From positions 1 to 43,188 of the forward strand of contig NZ_BATC01000018.1 of assembly GCF_000466985.1 (NCBI RefSeq): 43,188 nt of DNA, written 5' to 3'. The stretch is from Brevundimonas abyssalis TAR-001 (GTDB lineage Bacteria > Pseudomonadota > Alphaproteobacteria > Caulobacterales > Caulobacteraceae). Within the stretch, counting starts at the first letter, position 1, and the number at the start of each line of letters is the position of its first letter. Positions 16,110-27,414 of the stretch are shown piece after piece. Below the pieces are notes generated by a model. It worked only from the letters and a program-made list of their open reading frames with translations. It was not told the DNA's origin and did no database searches. Both the position numbers and the translations under genes were made by a program.

Positions 16110-16140
16110 GTACAGCAGAAATATAAATAATGATCCGGGT

Positions 16141-16184
16141 TCTGATCATGACAAGATATGGCGAAATTACTGTCATCTGATCAT
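16141..16184 (+). promoter_or_regulatory. candidate operator/promoter of the ElpS-like gene
   Basis: In an unusually AT-rich stretch the 9-mer TCTGATCAT occurs twice (16141-16149, 16176-16184). ATGACA (16148-16153) and TGTCAT (16171-16176) face each other between them, giving an imperfect palindrome. CTGTCAT at 16170-16176 equals a PhoB half-site, but no second half-site lies at the 11-bp period. A loose -10 (CTAATC) follows near 16196. In Caulobacter the related elpS gene is induced by phosphate starvation, which makes PhoB control plausible but unproven here. Confidence 0.4.
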
Positions 16185-16275
16185 TGCAAACCTTCACTAA
16201 TCCCATGCTCCGAGTTGCGGGGGCGTCGGCATGGTGCGCGGCGGGCCTGCTTTCACGCGCAACGAGGGGACTCCC

Positions 16276-17714
<1,439 letters not shown>

Positions 17715-17731
17715 TCCGAGCCCAAGGAGAC

Positions 17732-17760
17732 GAGCGGCGGCCTTTCGCGGGCCGCCGCTC
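17732..17760 (+). terminator. hairpin between ElpS-like gene and receptor
   Basis: Perfect 11-bp stem GAGCGGCGGCC (17732-17742) / GGCCGCCGCTC (17750-17760) with a 7-base loop, beginning 17 bp after the stop codon. The T-run is weak (ATTCCCGTTT). It could be a partial terminator or a 3'-end stabiliser that makes the lipoprotein mRNA more abundant than the receptor mRNA. Confidence 0.65.
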
Positions 17761-17799
17761 ATTCCCGTTTCGTCGACATCTCAAAGGCGCAAGAAGACC

Positions 17800-20408
17800 A
17801 TGACCCGCATCATCCACACCCTGAGCGGGCTTCTGCTCGCCACAACGGCCCTGGCCGCGCCGCATGTCGCGCTGGCCCAGGTCGCCGAAACCGAACAGCC
17901 CGAAGTCACCTCGGTCGAGGAGATCGTCGTGCTGGGCCGCTATATCCCCGAGCCCATGAGGGCGACCTCCGAAATCTCGGCCTTCGTCACGGCCGAGGAT
18001 CTGGAGCGCACGGGTGACTCCAACGCCGCCGACGCCCTGGTTCGCGTCGCTGGCCTGACCGTGGCCGAAAACCGCTTCGTCTACGTCCGCGGCCTGGGCG
18101 AGCGCTATTCGGCGGCGCGCCTGAACGGCTCGCCCCTGCCCAGCCCCGAGCCGCTGCAGCGGGTCGTGCCGCTGGATCTGTTTCCGGCCTCTATCCTGCG
18201 CAGCGTCGCCGTGCAGAAAACCTATTCGCCCAACTATCCCGGCGAGTTCGGCGGCGGCATCATCGACCTGTACACCGTCGCCACCCCTGACGTGCCGTTC
18301 TTCAACTTCGGCGTCAGCATGGGCGGCAACACCGAGACCACCCTCCAGGACGGCCTGATCTATTACGGTTCGCGCAGCGACTTCACCGGCTTCGACGACG
18401 GCACCCGCGACCTGCCGGGCCGTCTTCGCGCCGCCATGGCCACGGGCAACCGGGTGGTCCAGGGCGCCAATTTCACGGCCGAAGAGATCCAGCGCATCGG
18501 CTGGGATTTCGTCAACGCGCCGCTGAACCTGCTGCAGATGGAAGACAACATCCAGCCGGACTTCGGCTTCGACGTCTCGGCCGGCCGCTCCTTCGACATG
18601 GACTCCGGCGCCCGCTTCGGCGTCATCGGCGTGCTGGGCTACAGCAACGAGTGGCGCACCCAGAACGGCGTTCAGGGCGAAGGCCGCGTGGACGTCGACA
18701 CCTTGTCGGCCACCCGCCAGTACGACTTCATGTCCACCGACAACAACATCGGCTGGGACGGCCTGCTGGGGCTCAGCTTCGAGACCGCGGATCACCTGAT
18801 CCAGTGGACGAACCTGTATGTGCGCCGCACCACCAAGGAGACCCGCTCGCGCGAGGCTTCGACTTCGACGCGCCGGGCAACAATCTGGTTCGCGATGACT
18901 ACACCGCCTGGTACGTGCGCACCCTGCTGAACACCCAGCTGGCCGGTGAGCACACCTTCGGCGACCTGGGCGTGAACTGGCGCGGCGCCTGGGCCCGTTC
19001 GACCCGGGATGCGCCCTACGAGAAGACCATCCGTTACTCCATCGGTGATGACGGCGTGGCCTTCCACGAAGGCCAGCGCAACTCGACGTCCTTCAGCGAA
19101 TTGACCGACGACGTGGTCAGCGGCGGCATCGATCTGAGCTACGATGTGGCCCTGTCCAACTTGCGCGACATGACCTTTACGGTCGGTGCGGAAACCTACG
19201 AGAACACCCGCGAGGCGGAGCAGCGCATCTTCTCGTTCCAGGGCTCGGGCCTGTCGCCCGAGTTCCAGCGCCAGCGGGTCGATTTCTTCTTCGCCGACTT
19301 CAACCAGGGCCCCGGCTTGATCCGGCTCGTGGAGACCACCGGCGGCGGCGGCGCGGCGGCCTATGACGCCGAGCTGACCGTCAACGCGGCCTACGCCCAG
19401 GTCGAGGCGGACATCCTGCCGCTGGTCAGCGGCTCGGTGGGCGTGCGCTACGAGGAAGCCGAGCAGACCGTCGTCTCGCGCGACCTGTTCGGCGGCGTCA
19501 CGCCGTTCCAGCCGACCGTGCTGGAGAACGAATACTGGCTGCCGGCCGCGACTCTCACCTGGAACTTCGCCGAGGACATGCAGTTCCGTTTCGGCGCCTC
19601 CCAGACCATCGGCCGGCCCCAGTTCCGTGAGCTGGCGCCGCAGCAGTACCTGGACCCGGACAGCGATCGCCTGTTCATCGGCAACCCGTTCCTGACAGAC
19701 AGCGAGCTGCTGAACCTGGACCTTCGCTATGAATGGTACTTCCAGCGCGACCAGTATGTGACCGCCGGCCTGTTCTACAAGGACATCGACCGTCCGGTGG
19801 AATCGGTCATCAACGACACCGGTTCCGTGACCCAGCAGACCTATCTGAACGCTCCCGGCGCCGAGCTCTGGGGCATCGAGCTGGACGTGAAGAAGTACTT
19901 CGACAGCCCCATGACCGGCGCCTTCTGGGACGGCAAGCGCTGGCTGGTCCAGGCCAACTACACCTATGTCCAGTCCGAACTGCGGGTCGGGGCGGATGAC
20001 GAGGTCTTCCCCCTGTCCGGCAACGGCACGTCTCAACCGGCGACGAACTTCTTCACTGACGGGGCGCGTCTGCAGGGTCAGTCCGAGCACCTGGCCAACC
20101 TGCAGTTCGGTTGGGAGGACGACATCGTCGGCTCCCAGGCGACCATCCTGGTCAACTACGCCTCGGAACGGTCGTCCGCACGCGGCCGCCCCGGCGAGCC
20201 GGACCTGATCCAGGAGCCGGGCGTCATGCTGGACTTCGTCTATCGCCGCGACTTCGGGGCGTTCGGACGGGATTTCAGCTTTGGACTGGAACTGCGCAAT
20301 CTATTGAACACCGAGTTCCAGGAGTACCAGGAACTGGGCCAGCGCGTGGACATCAACCGTTACGACCTGGGCGCCTCCGGCTCGATCAGCCTGAGCACCA
20401 GTTTCTGA
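17800..20408 (+). CDS. TonB-dependent outer-membrane receptor, one frameshift
   Basis: With one base added near 18856 (gagGgc) it is 869 residues. It has a signal peptide (cleavage likely after HVALAQ), a TonB-box-like EEIVVLG near residue 46, a plug domain (FVTAEDLERTGDSNAADALVRVAGLTV, YVRGLGERYSAARLNG) and a beta-barrel ending in SISLSTSF with the C-terminal Phe needed for outer-membrane assembly. It belongs to the Caulobacter-type receptors with the VRGLGERY plug motif. Ligand unknown. Its place between the ElpS-like gene and the gsp operon suggests it imports something released or bound by the secreted lipoprotein. Confidence 0.9.
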
Positions 20409-20417
20409 TGAAGGCCG

Positions 20418-20439
20418 GCGGGGTGGTTCGCCGCCCCGC
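20418..20439 (+). terminator. TTCG-capped hairpin after the receptor gene
   Basis: A 9-bp stem GCGGGGTGG (20418-20426) / CCGCCCCGC (20431-20439), one G-T pair, closed by a TTCG tetraloop, 10 bp after the receptor stop. There is no T-run, so it may be a weak terminator or mRNA-protecting hairpin before gspC. Confidence 0.5.
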
Positions 20440-20562
20440 TGGATCGTCCGTGAACCCGGCGATCGTCACACGATTGTCGCCATTGCGTCATCGTCCCGAG
20501 CGGGCTTCGCGCCCCTTCGCCGCGCTAATCAAGCGGCCGAAGCGACCCGGGGGCGACCGTCC

Positions 20563-21393
20563 GTGTTCCAACTGATTGACAGACTCAACGCGGCGCGGCT
20601 CCCCACGGGGGCCGCGTTCGCAGTTCCGGGCGGCGCCCGGGGTCTGACCGAGGCCGTGCTGGCGGGCCTGCTGGCTCTTCCGGCCGCCGCCCTTCTGTGG
20701 ATGGTGGTCACCCCCGCCGGCCCATTCGGCGCCGCGCCTTCCCGCGCGTCCGCCACGCCGGACGTCTCCGTCCTGGCCCGCATCGACGGCTTCTTCCGCA
20801 CCGGCGCCCCGTCCAGCCTGGCCGAGGCCACGGCGGCCAACAGCGGCTCGCTGCGCCTGTTCGGCGTGCGCGCGGGCGGGGCAGGGGGCGGCTCGGCCAT
20901 CATCGGCCTGTCCGACGGCCGTCAGGTCTCGGTCGCCGTGGGCGAGGAGATCGAGCCGGGTCTCAGGCTGGAGAGCGTTGCGTCCGACCATGCCGTGGTG
21001 GCGCGCGGCGCCTCGCGCACCCGCCTGGCCTTCAGCGAGGCCCCGGCCGGCGCTGCGCCGCCGCCGCCGCCGCCTTCGAGTCAGCAGGTCATCGCGCCGA
21101 CGACCCCGGCCGCGTCTGGCGACCCCATGCAGCTCCTGAGTTCCGGCGTCCTCGCCCCCCATGTGGTGGACGAGCGCATCACCGGCTTCGTCGTCACCCC
21201 GGCGGGCGCCGGACCGGCCGCCGAGGCGGGCCTGCTACCCGGCGACGTCATCCAGGCCGTCAACGGCCAGGCGCTGGACAGCGTTTCCAGCCTGCCGCGC
21301 ATCGCCGCCGGGCTGGCGGGGGCCGAGTCTCTCCACATCCGCTACGAACGCGGCGGCGAAGTCCGCGCCGCCACCCTGAGGATCGCTCAATGA
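20563..21393 (+). CDS. gspC: T2SS inner-membrane protein GspC
   Basis: A 276-residue platform-to-secretin connector. It has one membrane segment at ~28-50 (TEAVLAGLLALPAAALLWMVV), a homology-region domain ~70-160 (LRLFGVRAGGAGGGSAIIGLSDGRQVSVAVGEE, SDHAVVARGASRTRLAF), a polyproline linker and a PDZ domain ~195-276 (GFVVTPAGAGPAAEAGLLPGDVIQAVNGQAL). GTG 20563 is the likely start. The stop overlaps the gspD ATG by 4 bp (ATGA). It is a diverged paralog of the protein at 15330. Confidence 0.9.
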   Translation: MFQLIDRLNAARLPTGAAFAVPGGARGLTEAVLAGLLALPAAALLWMVVTPAGPFGAAPSRASATPDVSVLARIDGFFRTGAPSSLAEATAANSGSLRLFGVRAGGAGGGSAIIGLSDGRQVSVAVGEEIEPGLRLESVASDHAVVARGASRTRLAFSEAPAGAAPPPPPPSSQQVIAPTTPAASGDPMQLLSSGVLAPHVVDERITGFVVTPAGAGPAAEAGLLPGDVIQAVNGQALDSVSSLPRIAAGLAGAESLHIRYERGGEVRAATLRIAQ

Positions 21394-23463
21394 CCGCTGG
21401 CGCCAACCGCATCCTGGCCATGGTGGCCGCCGCCGTGATCGGCGCCTCGGGCCCGCTGGGCGCCGTCGCGCCCGCACTCGCGCAATCCAGCCCGCGCCAG
21501 ACCCTGAACGTTCAGGCGCGGACATCCGCGCCTTTATCCAGGACATCGCCCGCACCACCGGGCACACCTTCATCGTCGATCCCCGCGTGACCGGGACCGT
21601 GACGGTGACCAGCGACCGGGCGCTGAGCCGCTCCGAACTGTTCGAGGTCTTCCTGTCCACCCTGCGGGCCAACGGTCTGGTGGTGTCGCCCACCGGGTCG
21701 GGAGCCTATCGCGTGTCCCCGGCCGAGGCGCCGCACAGGGGCCATCCACCGTGGGCTCCGAACGCTTCGCCACGGAGGTGTTCCAGATCGCCAACATCGA
21801 CGCGGCCTCGGCCGCCGAGGTGGTGCGTCCGCTGGTGGGCGCGCAGGGCCAGGTGCTGACCAATCCGCGCGGCAACACCCTGGTGGTGGCGGACTTCGTC
21901 GACAACCTGCGCCGCATCCGCAGCTTGATCAGCCAGATCGACGTGGACCGCTCCGCCTATGAGGTGGTCACCCTGAGGAACTCCTCGGCCCGCGAGATCG
22001 CCCGGGTGGTGAACGAGGTGCTGACGCCCCCCGGCGGCGGTTCGCCCGGCATGGTCAGCGTCGTCCCGGTGGAGAGCTCCAACTCCATCGTGCTGCGCGG
22101 CGACCCGGCGGCCGTGGCCCGCATCCGCCCGCTGGTGGATGATCTGGACCGCCGCGCCGAGTCCGCCGACGACGTGCGGGTGGTGTTCCTGGAGCACGCC
22201 GACGCGGAACAGCTCCTTCCCGTCCTGCAACAGATGACCGGCCAGATCTCGCGGCCTCTGGACGGGGCGGCCAGCGCGCCTGCCGAGGGCGACAACGCCG
22301 CTCCGGCCTCAGCCGCCACGCCCGGCGCCCGCGCCAACATCGCCCGCTTCCCCGGGGCCAACGCCCTGGTCATCGCCGCCGCGCCGGAAACCCAGCGCAT
22401 GCTGTCCGAGGTGATCCGTCAGTTGGACACCCGTCGTCAGCAGGTGCTGGTGGAAGCCATCGTGGTGGAGGTCTCCGATGACGCCGCCCGGGCGCTGGGC
22501 GTGCAATGGGCGCTGGCCGGCCGGGACGGCAACCCCCTGCTCGCCACCAACTACTCCAACACCTCACCCAACATCCTTCCCATTCTGGGCGGCATCGCCG
22601 GCGAGCGCGAACTGGACGAGGACGATCCGCTGCTGGAGGACCTGCGCGGGGCGGCGCTGAACTCCCTGCTGGGCGCCAACGGCGTCATCGGCATGGGCGG
22701 CGGGACCATCGGCTCGGACGGGTTGTTCGGCGCCATCATCAACGCCGTGCGCAGCGACGAGGGCTCGAACCTGCTGTCGACCCCGTCGCTGATGACTCTC
22801 GACAACGAGGAAGCCACCATCCTGGTGGGTCAGGAAGTCCCGGTGGTGGTCGGAGAAGTGCTGGGCTCCAACAACACCAATCCGTTCCGCACGACCCAGC
22901 GTCAGGACATCGGCGTCAAGCTGGAGGTGCGGCCCCAGATCAATGCGGGCGGCGCCATCACCCTGTTCCTGCGTCAGGAGGTGTCCAGCATCAACGGGGT
23001 GCTGACCGCCGGGGCCAGCGATCTTGTTCTGAACAAGCGCGAGATCGAGACCACCGTGCTGGTGGACGACGGCCAGATCGCCGTGCTGGGCGGCCTGCTG
23101 GACCAGAACGAGCGGCTGTCGGTCCAGAGCGTGCCGGGCCTGGGCGACATTCCGGTGATCGGCGCCCTGTTCCGCTCCACGGCCCGCGAGCGCGGCCAGA
23201 CGAATCTGATGGTCTTCATCCGGCCCACCATCATCCGCAGCCCCGGCGACGCCGCCCGCGTGGGCGCCGAGCGCTGGGACTACATGCGGGGGCGCCAGAT
23301 CGACCGCGATCCGACCGTGGAGCCGTCGCTGGACATGCTGATCCGCGACTACATGGGCGGCTATCGCCCCGCCGCACCGGTTGCGGGCGGCGAGGTGATC
23401 TCGCCCGCCGGCATGGCTCCCGGCCCGGTTGAAGGCGCGCCCCTGCCGCCGCCCGAGGGTTGA
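21390..23463 (+). CDS. gspD: T2SS secretin GspD, two frameshifts
   Basis: Forms the outer-membrane secretin ring. The signal peptide ends ALAQSSP. A base is missing near 21516 (cagGgcg), after which the N0 domain reads ADIRAFIQDIARTTGHTFIV. A second is missing near 21729 (gcgGccgca), after which N1-N3 follow (FQIANIDAASAAEVVRPLV; VVTLRNSSAREIARVVNEVL; VVFLEHADAEQLLPVLQQM). The C-domain has QVLVEAIVVEVSDDAARALG and the secretin signature VPGLGDIPVIGALFRST. Repaired length is 691 residues. The C-terminus is Pro/Gly-rich with no obvious pilotin-binding helix. It is tightly coupled to gspC and lies 3 bp before gspE. Confidence 0.95.
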
Positions 23464-23466
23464 TCC

Positions 23467-24951
23467 ATGATCACCCTGATCAATCCGACCCTGCCCTACG
23501 CCTTCGCCAAGCGGCATGGGGTGGTGCTGCTGGATGCGGGCGAGACGGCGCTGGTCGGGGTGCGGGACGGCGCCGATCCGCTGGCGCTTGTGGAGGCGCG
23601 CCGCGCGCTGGGCCGGCCCCTGCGCATCGAGCGGCTGACCGCCTCGGGCTTTGACCGCCGCCTGTCGGAAATCTACGCCGACGACCCGTTCTCGGGCGGC
23701 GAGCCGGGCGAGTTCGACATGCCCTCGGGGCTGGACGGGCTGATCGACGACATGCCCGCCGCCGCCGACCTGCTGGACGTCACCGACGACGCCCCGGTGA
23801 TCCGCCTGATCAACGGCGTGATCGCCGAGGCCGTGCGCTCCGGGGCCTCGGACATCCACATCGAGCCCTATGAGCAGGCCCTGCTGATCCGCATGCGGGT
23901 GGACGGGGTGCTGCATGAGGCCCTGCGCCTGAACAGCCGCATCACCCCGCTGCTGGTGTCGCGCATCAAGGTCATGGCGCGGCTGGACATCGCCGAAAAG
24001 CGCGTGCCCCAGGACGGGCGGATCCCCCTGGCCCTGGGCGGCAAGACGCTTGACGTGCGGGTCTCGACCCTGCCGTCGCGGGCCGGCGAACGGGTGGTGC
24101 TGCGCATCCTGGACAAGGATCAGGCGGGGCTGAGTCTGATCGAGCTCGGCATGGATGAGCACACGCTGGAGGCCTTCAGCCAGGCCCTGGCCGAGCCCAA
24201 CGGCGTGATTCTGGTCACCGGCCCAACCGGTTCGGGCAAGACCACCAGCCTGTACGCTGGGCTGTCGGTGCTGAACGACGCCAGCCGCAACATCCTCACC
24301 GTCGAGGACCCGGTGGAATACGCCATCGACGGCGTCGGACAGACCCAGGTCAACACCAAGGTCGGCATGACCTTCGCGGCGGGCCTGCGCGCCATCCTGC
24401 GTCAGGACCCGGACGTGGTCATGGTCGGCGAAATCCGCGACGTGGAGACCGCCCAGATCGCGGTGCAGGCCGCCCTGACCGGGCACCTGGTGCTGTCCAC
24501 CGTCCACACCAACGATGCGGCGGGCGCCGTGACCCGCCTGCGCGACATGGGCATCGAGCCGTTCCTGCTGGCTTCCACACTGCGCCTGATCGTGGCCCAG
24601 CGGCTGGTGCGCCGCCTGTGCCCCGACTGCCGCCGCCCCGAGCCGGCCGACAAGGCCACCGCCAAATTGGCGGGGATCAAGGAAGGCAAGACCATCTGGC
24701 GCGCCGCCGGCTGCGCCCACTGCAACCAGACCGGCTATCAGGGCCGCGTCGGCATCTATGAGACCATCCGCGTCACCGACGCCGTGCGCCGCCTGATCGC
24801 CGAGGAAGCGGGTGAGGAGGCCATCACCACCGCAGCCCTCGGCAAGAAGTCCAGCCTCTCGGGCCGCGCTCGGACCCTGGTGCTCGAGGGCGTGACCACG
24901 GTGGAGGAATCGGTCCGCGTCACCCGCCAGTCGGTCGAGGACCCCGACTGA
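23467..24951 (+). CDS. gspE: T2SS ATPase GspE
   Basis: A cytoplasmic hexameric ATPase of 494 residues that drives pseudopilus assembly. The N1/N2 region is short (~1-105). The Walker A is GPTGSGKTTS (252-261), the Asp box is ILTVEDPVEY, the Walker B is DPDVVMVGEIRD and the His box is LVLSTVHTNDA. The zinc site has four Cys (385, 388, 416, 419). The C-terminus carries a small extra helix. The stop shares bases with the gspF ATG. Confidence 0.97.
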   Translation: MITLINPTLPYAFAKRHGVVLLDAGETALVGVRDGADPLALVEARRALGRPLRIERLTASGFDRRLSEIYADDPFSGGEPGEFDMPSGLDGLIDDMPAAADLLDVTDDAPVIRLINGVIAEAVRSGASDIHIEPYEQALLIRMRVDGVLHEALRLNSRITPLLVSRIKVMARLDIAEKRVPQDGRIPLALGGKTLDVRVSTLPSRAGERVVLRILDKDQAGLSLIELGMDEHTLEAFSQALAEPNGVILVTGPTGSGKTTSLYAGLSVLNDASRNILTVEDPVEYAIDGVGQTQVNTKVGMTFAAGLRAILRQDPDVVMVGEIRDVETAQIAVQAALTGHLVLSTVHTNDAAGAVTRLRDMGIEPFLLASTLRLIVAQRLVRRLCPDCRRPEPADKATAKLAGIKEGKTIWRAAGCAHCNQTGYQGRVGIYETIRVTDAVRRLIAEEAGEEAITTAALGKKSSLSGRARTLVLEGVTTVEESVRVTRQSVEDPD

Positions 24952-26159
24952 TGGCCGCGTTTGACTATGTGGCGGTAGACCCGAAAGGCCGGACCCTGAA
25001 GGGCGTGGTCAGCGCGCCGGACGAGGCGGCCGCGCGCAATGTGCTGGATCGCCGCCGCCTGATGCCGCTGGAGCTGTCTGTTTCATCGGCCCGGCCCAAC
25101 CGTGAAACCAAAGCGGGCGGGGGTCGTCTGGGCTCCAAGACCCTGGCCCTGACCACCCGCCAGCTGGCGACCTTGGTCGCCGTCTCGCCGGTGGAGGAGG
25201 CGGTGCGCACCATCGCCCTGCAGAGCGAGCGGCCCGCCGTGCGCCGGGTGCTGATGGGCGTGCACACCGGGGTGCTGGAAGGCTTCCGCCTGTCCGAGGC
25301 CATGCAGCGTCAGGGCCCGGCCTTCCCGCCCCTGTACCGGGCCATGGTGTCGGCGGGCGAAAGCTCGGGCGCCCTGGGTCCGATCCTCGAACGCATGGCC
25401 GATCTGCTGGAGCGCGAACAACAGGTGCGCGGCAAGGTCATCACCGCCCTGGTCTATCCCATCGTGCTGGCGGTGGTGGCCATCGGCGTCATCGCCGCCC
25501 TGATGGCCTTCGTGGTGCCCCGGGTGGTGGAGCAGTTCACCAGCATGAACCAGACCCTGCCCCTGCTGACGCGGGTGGTGATCGCGATCTCCAGCCTGAT
25601 CACCGACTGGGGCTGGCTGGTGCTGATCCTTCTGGTGGCGGGAGGCGTGCTGTTCGCGGCGGGCCTGCGCCAGCCCGCCTTCCGCCTGAAGGTGGACGGG
25701 CTGATGCTGAAGCTGCCGGTGATCGGGCGGCTGATGCGCGACCTGCACGGGGCGCGCATGGCCCGGACCCTGTCCACCATGATCGCGGCCGGCCTGCCGG
25801 TTCTGGAGGGCCTGACCATCACCGCGCGCACCGTCTCCAACCGTGTGCTGCGCGCCGCCACCGAGTCCATGGCCGAGTCCGTGCGCGAGGGCGGCGGGCT
25901 GTCGGCCGCCATGCGCCGGGCCGAGGTCTTTCCGCCCATCCTCGTCTACATGACCGCCTCGGGCGAAAGCAGCGGGCGGCTGGAGCCCATGCTGGAACGC
26001 GCCGCTGATTACCTTGAGCGCGAGTTCGCCACCTTCACCGCCGTGATGCTGAGCCTGCTGGAGCCGGCCATCATCGTGGTCATGGGCGGGATCGTCGCCG
26101 TGATCGTGCTGTCGATCCTGCTGCCCATTCTTCAGATCAACACCCTGGCCCTCGGATAA
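24951..26159 (+). CDS. gspF: T2SS platform protein GspF
   Basis: A 402-residue polytopic inner-membrane protein with the usual two cytoplasmic GspF domains. It opens MAAFDYVAVDPKGRTLKGVVSA, and a domain around 60-160 includes FPPLYRAMVSAGESSGALG. TM1 is VITALVYPIVLAVVAIGVIAALMAF, TM2 is WLVLILLVAGGVLFAAGL. The second domain includes ILVYMTASGESSGRLEPML, and TM3 is LEPAIIVVMGGIVAVIVLSILLPI. It works with GspE and GspL. An 11-bp gap precedes gspG. Confidence 0.96.
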   Translation: MAAFDYVAVDPKGRTLKGVVSAPDEAAARNVLDRRRLMPLELSVSSARPNRETKAGGGRLGSKTLALTTRQLATLVAVSPVEEAVRTIALQSERPAVRRVLMGVHTGVLEGFRLSEAMQRQGPAFPPLYRAMVSAGESSGALGPILERMADLLEREQQVRGKVITALVYPIVLAVVAIGVIAALMAFVVPRVVEQFTSMNQTLPLLTRVVIAISSLITDWGWLVLILLVAGGVLFAAGLRQPAFRLKVDGLMLKLPVIGRLMRDLHGARMARTLSTMIAAGLPVLEGLTITARTVSNRVLRAATESMAESVREGGGLSAAMRRAEVFPPILVYMTASGESSGRLEPMLERAADYLEREFATFTAVMLSLLEPAIIVVMGGIVAVIVLSILLPILQINTLALG

Positions 26160-26170
26160 GCGAGCGTATC

Positions 26171-26626
26171 ATGTCCAAGCCCGAACAAGCCCAAACCGCC
26201 CGTCGCCGCAAGCGCGCCGGCTTCACCCTGGTCGAGGTCATGGTGGTTGTGGTCATCATCGGCCTGCTGGCCACGGTGGTGGTCATCAACGTCCTGCCCG
26301 CCCAGGACCGCGCCCTGGTCGAGAAGGCCGGGGCCGACATCGCCGTGCTGGAGCAGGCGGTGGAGACCTATCGCCTGGACAACCTGACCTTCCCCCGCAC
26401 CGAGGACGGCCTTCAGGCCCTGGTCGCACCGCCCGCCAGCCTGACCCGTCCCGAGCGCTATCGCCAAGGCGGCTATGTGCGCCGCCTGCCCGACGATCCG
26501 TGGGGCAATCCCTATCAATATCGCCAGCCGGGCCGCGACAACCGGCCCTTCGAGATCATCTCCCTGGGCGCCGATGGCCAGGAAGGGGGCGAGGGCAATG
26601 ACGCCGACATCTCCAACTGGCGCTGA
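26171..26626 (+). CDS. gspG: T2SS major pseudopilin GspG
   Basis: A 151-residue prepilin. The prepilin peptidase site is RKRAG-FTLVE, with cleavage after Gly17 and the +5 Glu at residue 22. The hydrophobic helix VMVVVVIIGLLATVVVINVL follows, then the GspG body with LTFPRTEDGLQALV, YVRRLPDDPWGNPYQYR and the calcium-site loop ISLGADGQEGGEGNDADISNW. Main subunit of the pseudopilus. Confidence 0.97.
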   Translation: MSKPEQAQTARRRKRAGFTLVEVMVVVVIIGLLATVVVINVLPAQDRALVEKAGADIAVLEQAVETYRLDNLTFPRTEDGLQALVAPPASLTRPERYRQGGYVRRLPDDPWGNPYQYRQPGRDNRPFEIISLGADGQEGGEGNDADISNWR

Positions 26627-27065
26627 CCGGGACCGCCGACCGGGCTTCACCCTGGTCGAGGTGATGGTGGTCACGGCCCTGATCGGCCTGGCTGCAGGGG
26701 CCGTGGTCATGACCCTGCCCGATCCCCGCCCGCCGGTGGGCCAGCAGGCCGAGGTCTTCGCCGCCCGTCTGGTGCGGGCGCGGGAAGAGGCGATCCTGAC
26801 CGGCCGCCCGGTGGCAGTGACGGCCGACGCGCGCGGCTACGCCTTCGAGATGTTCGCGGGCGGAGAATGGGGGCCGCTGGAAGACGGTCTGTTCCGCCGC
26901 GCCGACTGGGGCGAGGACGTGCATGTCACCCTGCCGCGTGAGACGGCCCGCACGGCCTTCGACCCTACCGGCATGGCCGACCCCCTGACCGTCGCCCTGT
27001 CGCGCGGCGAAGGCGCTGTGAGCGTGACCGTCGACGGATCCGGCGAGGTGCGCGTGAATGACTGA
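26598..27065 (+). CDS. gspH: T2SS minor pseudopilin GspH
   Basis: A 155-residue prepilin with cleavage after Gly16 (RDRRPG-FTLVE) and the +5 Glu at residue 21. The helix reads VMVVTALIGLAAGAVVMTL, then a variable beta-rich body with QAEVFAARLVRAREEAILTGRP typical of GspH. ATG 26598 overlaps the end of gspG by 29 bp. Its stop lies within gspI. Confidence 0.9.
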   Translation: MTPTSPTGADRDRRPGFTLVEVMVVTALIGLAAGAVVMTLPDPRPPVGQQAEVFAARLVRAREEAILTGRPVAVTADARGYAFEMFAGGEWGPLEDGLFRRADWGEDVHVTLPRETARTAFDPTGMADPLTVALSRGEGAVSVTVDGSGEVRVND

Positions 27066-27414
27066 GCGGCCGGGGTTCAGCCTGATCGAGATGGTGGTGG
27101 CCCTGGGCGTGTTCAGCCTGGCGGCCCTGGCCTTGCTGAACCTCATGGGCGAGGGCGTGCGCTCGGCCGTGCGCGCCGAGACCCGCACCTTCGGCGCCGT
27201 GGTGGCCGAGAACGTGGCGGTGGAGGCCGTGATCGCCCGTGATCCGCCGTCGCAGGGAATGCAGGACGGGCAGGTGCAGCTGGCCGGGCGCGACTGGCGC
27301 TGGACCCGCACCGTCACCGCCACCCAGGACCCCGGCATCCTGCGCATCGACGTGTCGGTCACCGATGGCGGCGAGCACGCCGCCGACCTGGCCGTGTTCC
27401 GGAGCGTGCAATGA
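27058..27414 (+). CDS. gspI: T2SS minor pseudopilin GspI
   Basis: A 118-residue prepilin with a very short leader (MTERPG-FSLIE, +5 Glu at residue 11) and helix MVVALGVFSLAALALLNLMGEG. The body includes WRWTRTVTATQDPGILRIDVSV, as in GspI. It overlaps gspH by 8 bp and gspJ by 4 bp. Confidence 0.93.
   Translation: MTERPGFSLIEMVVALGVFSLAALALLNLMGEGVRSAVRAETRTFGAVVAENVAVEAVIARDPPSQGMQDGQVQLAGRDWRWTRTVTATQDPGILRIDVSVTDGGEHAADLAVFRSVQ

Noticed and set aside
22564..24720. Minus-strand open frame of 718 codons across gspD and gspE
   Set aside because: Opposes two firmly identified T2SS genes and has no family features.
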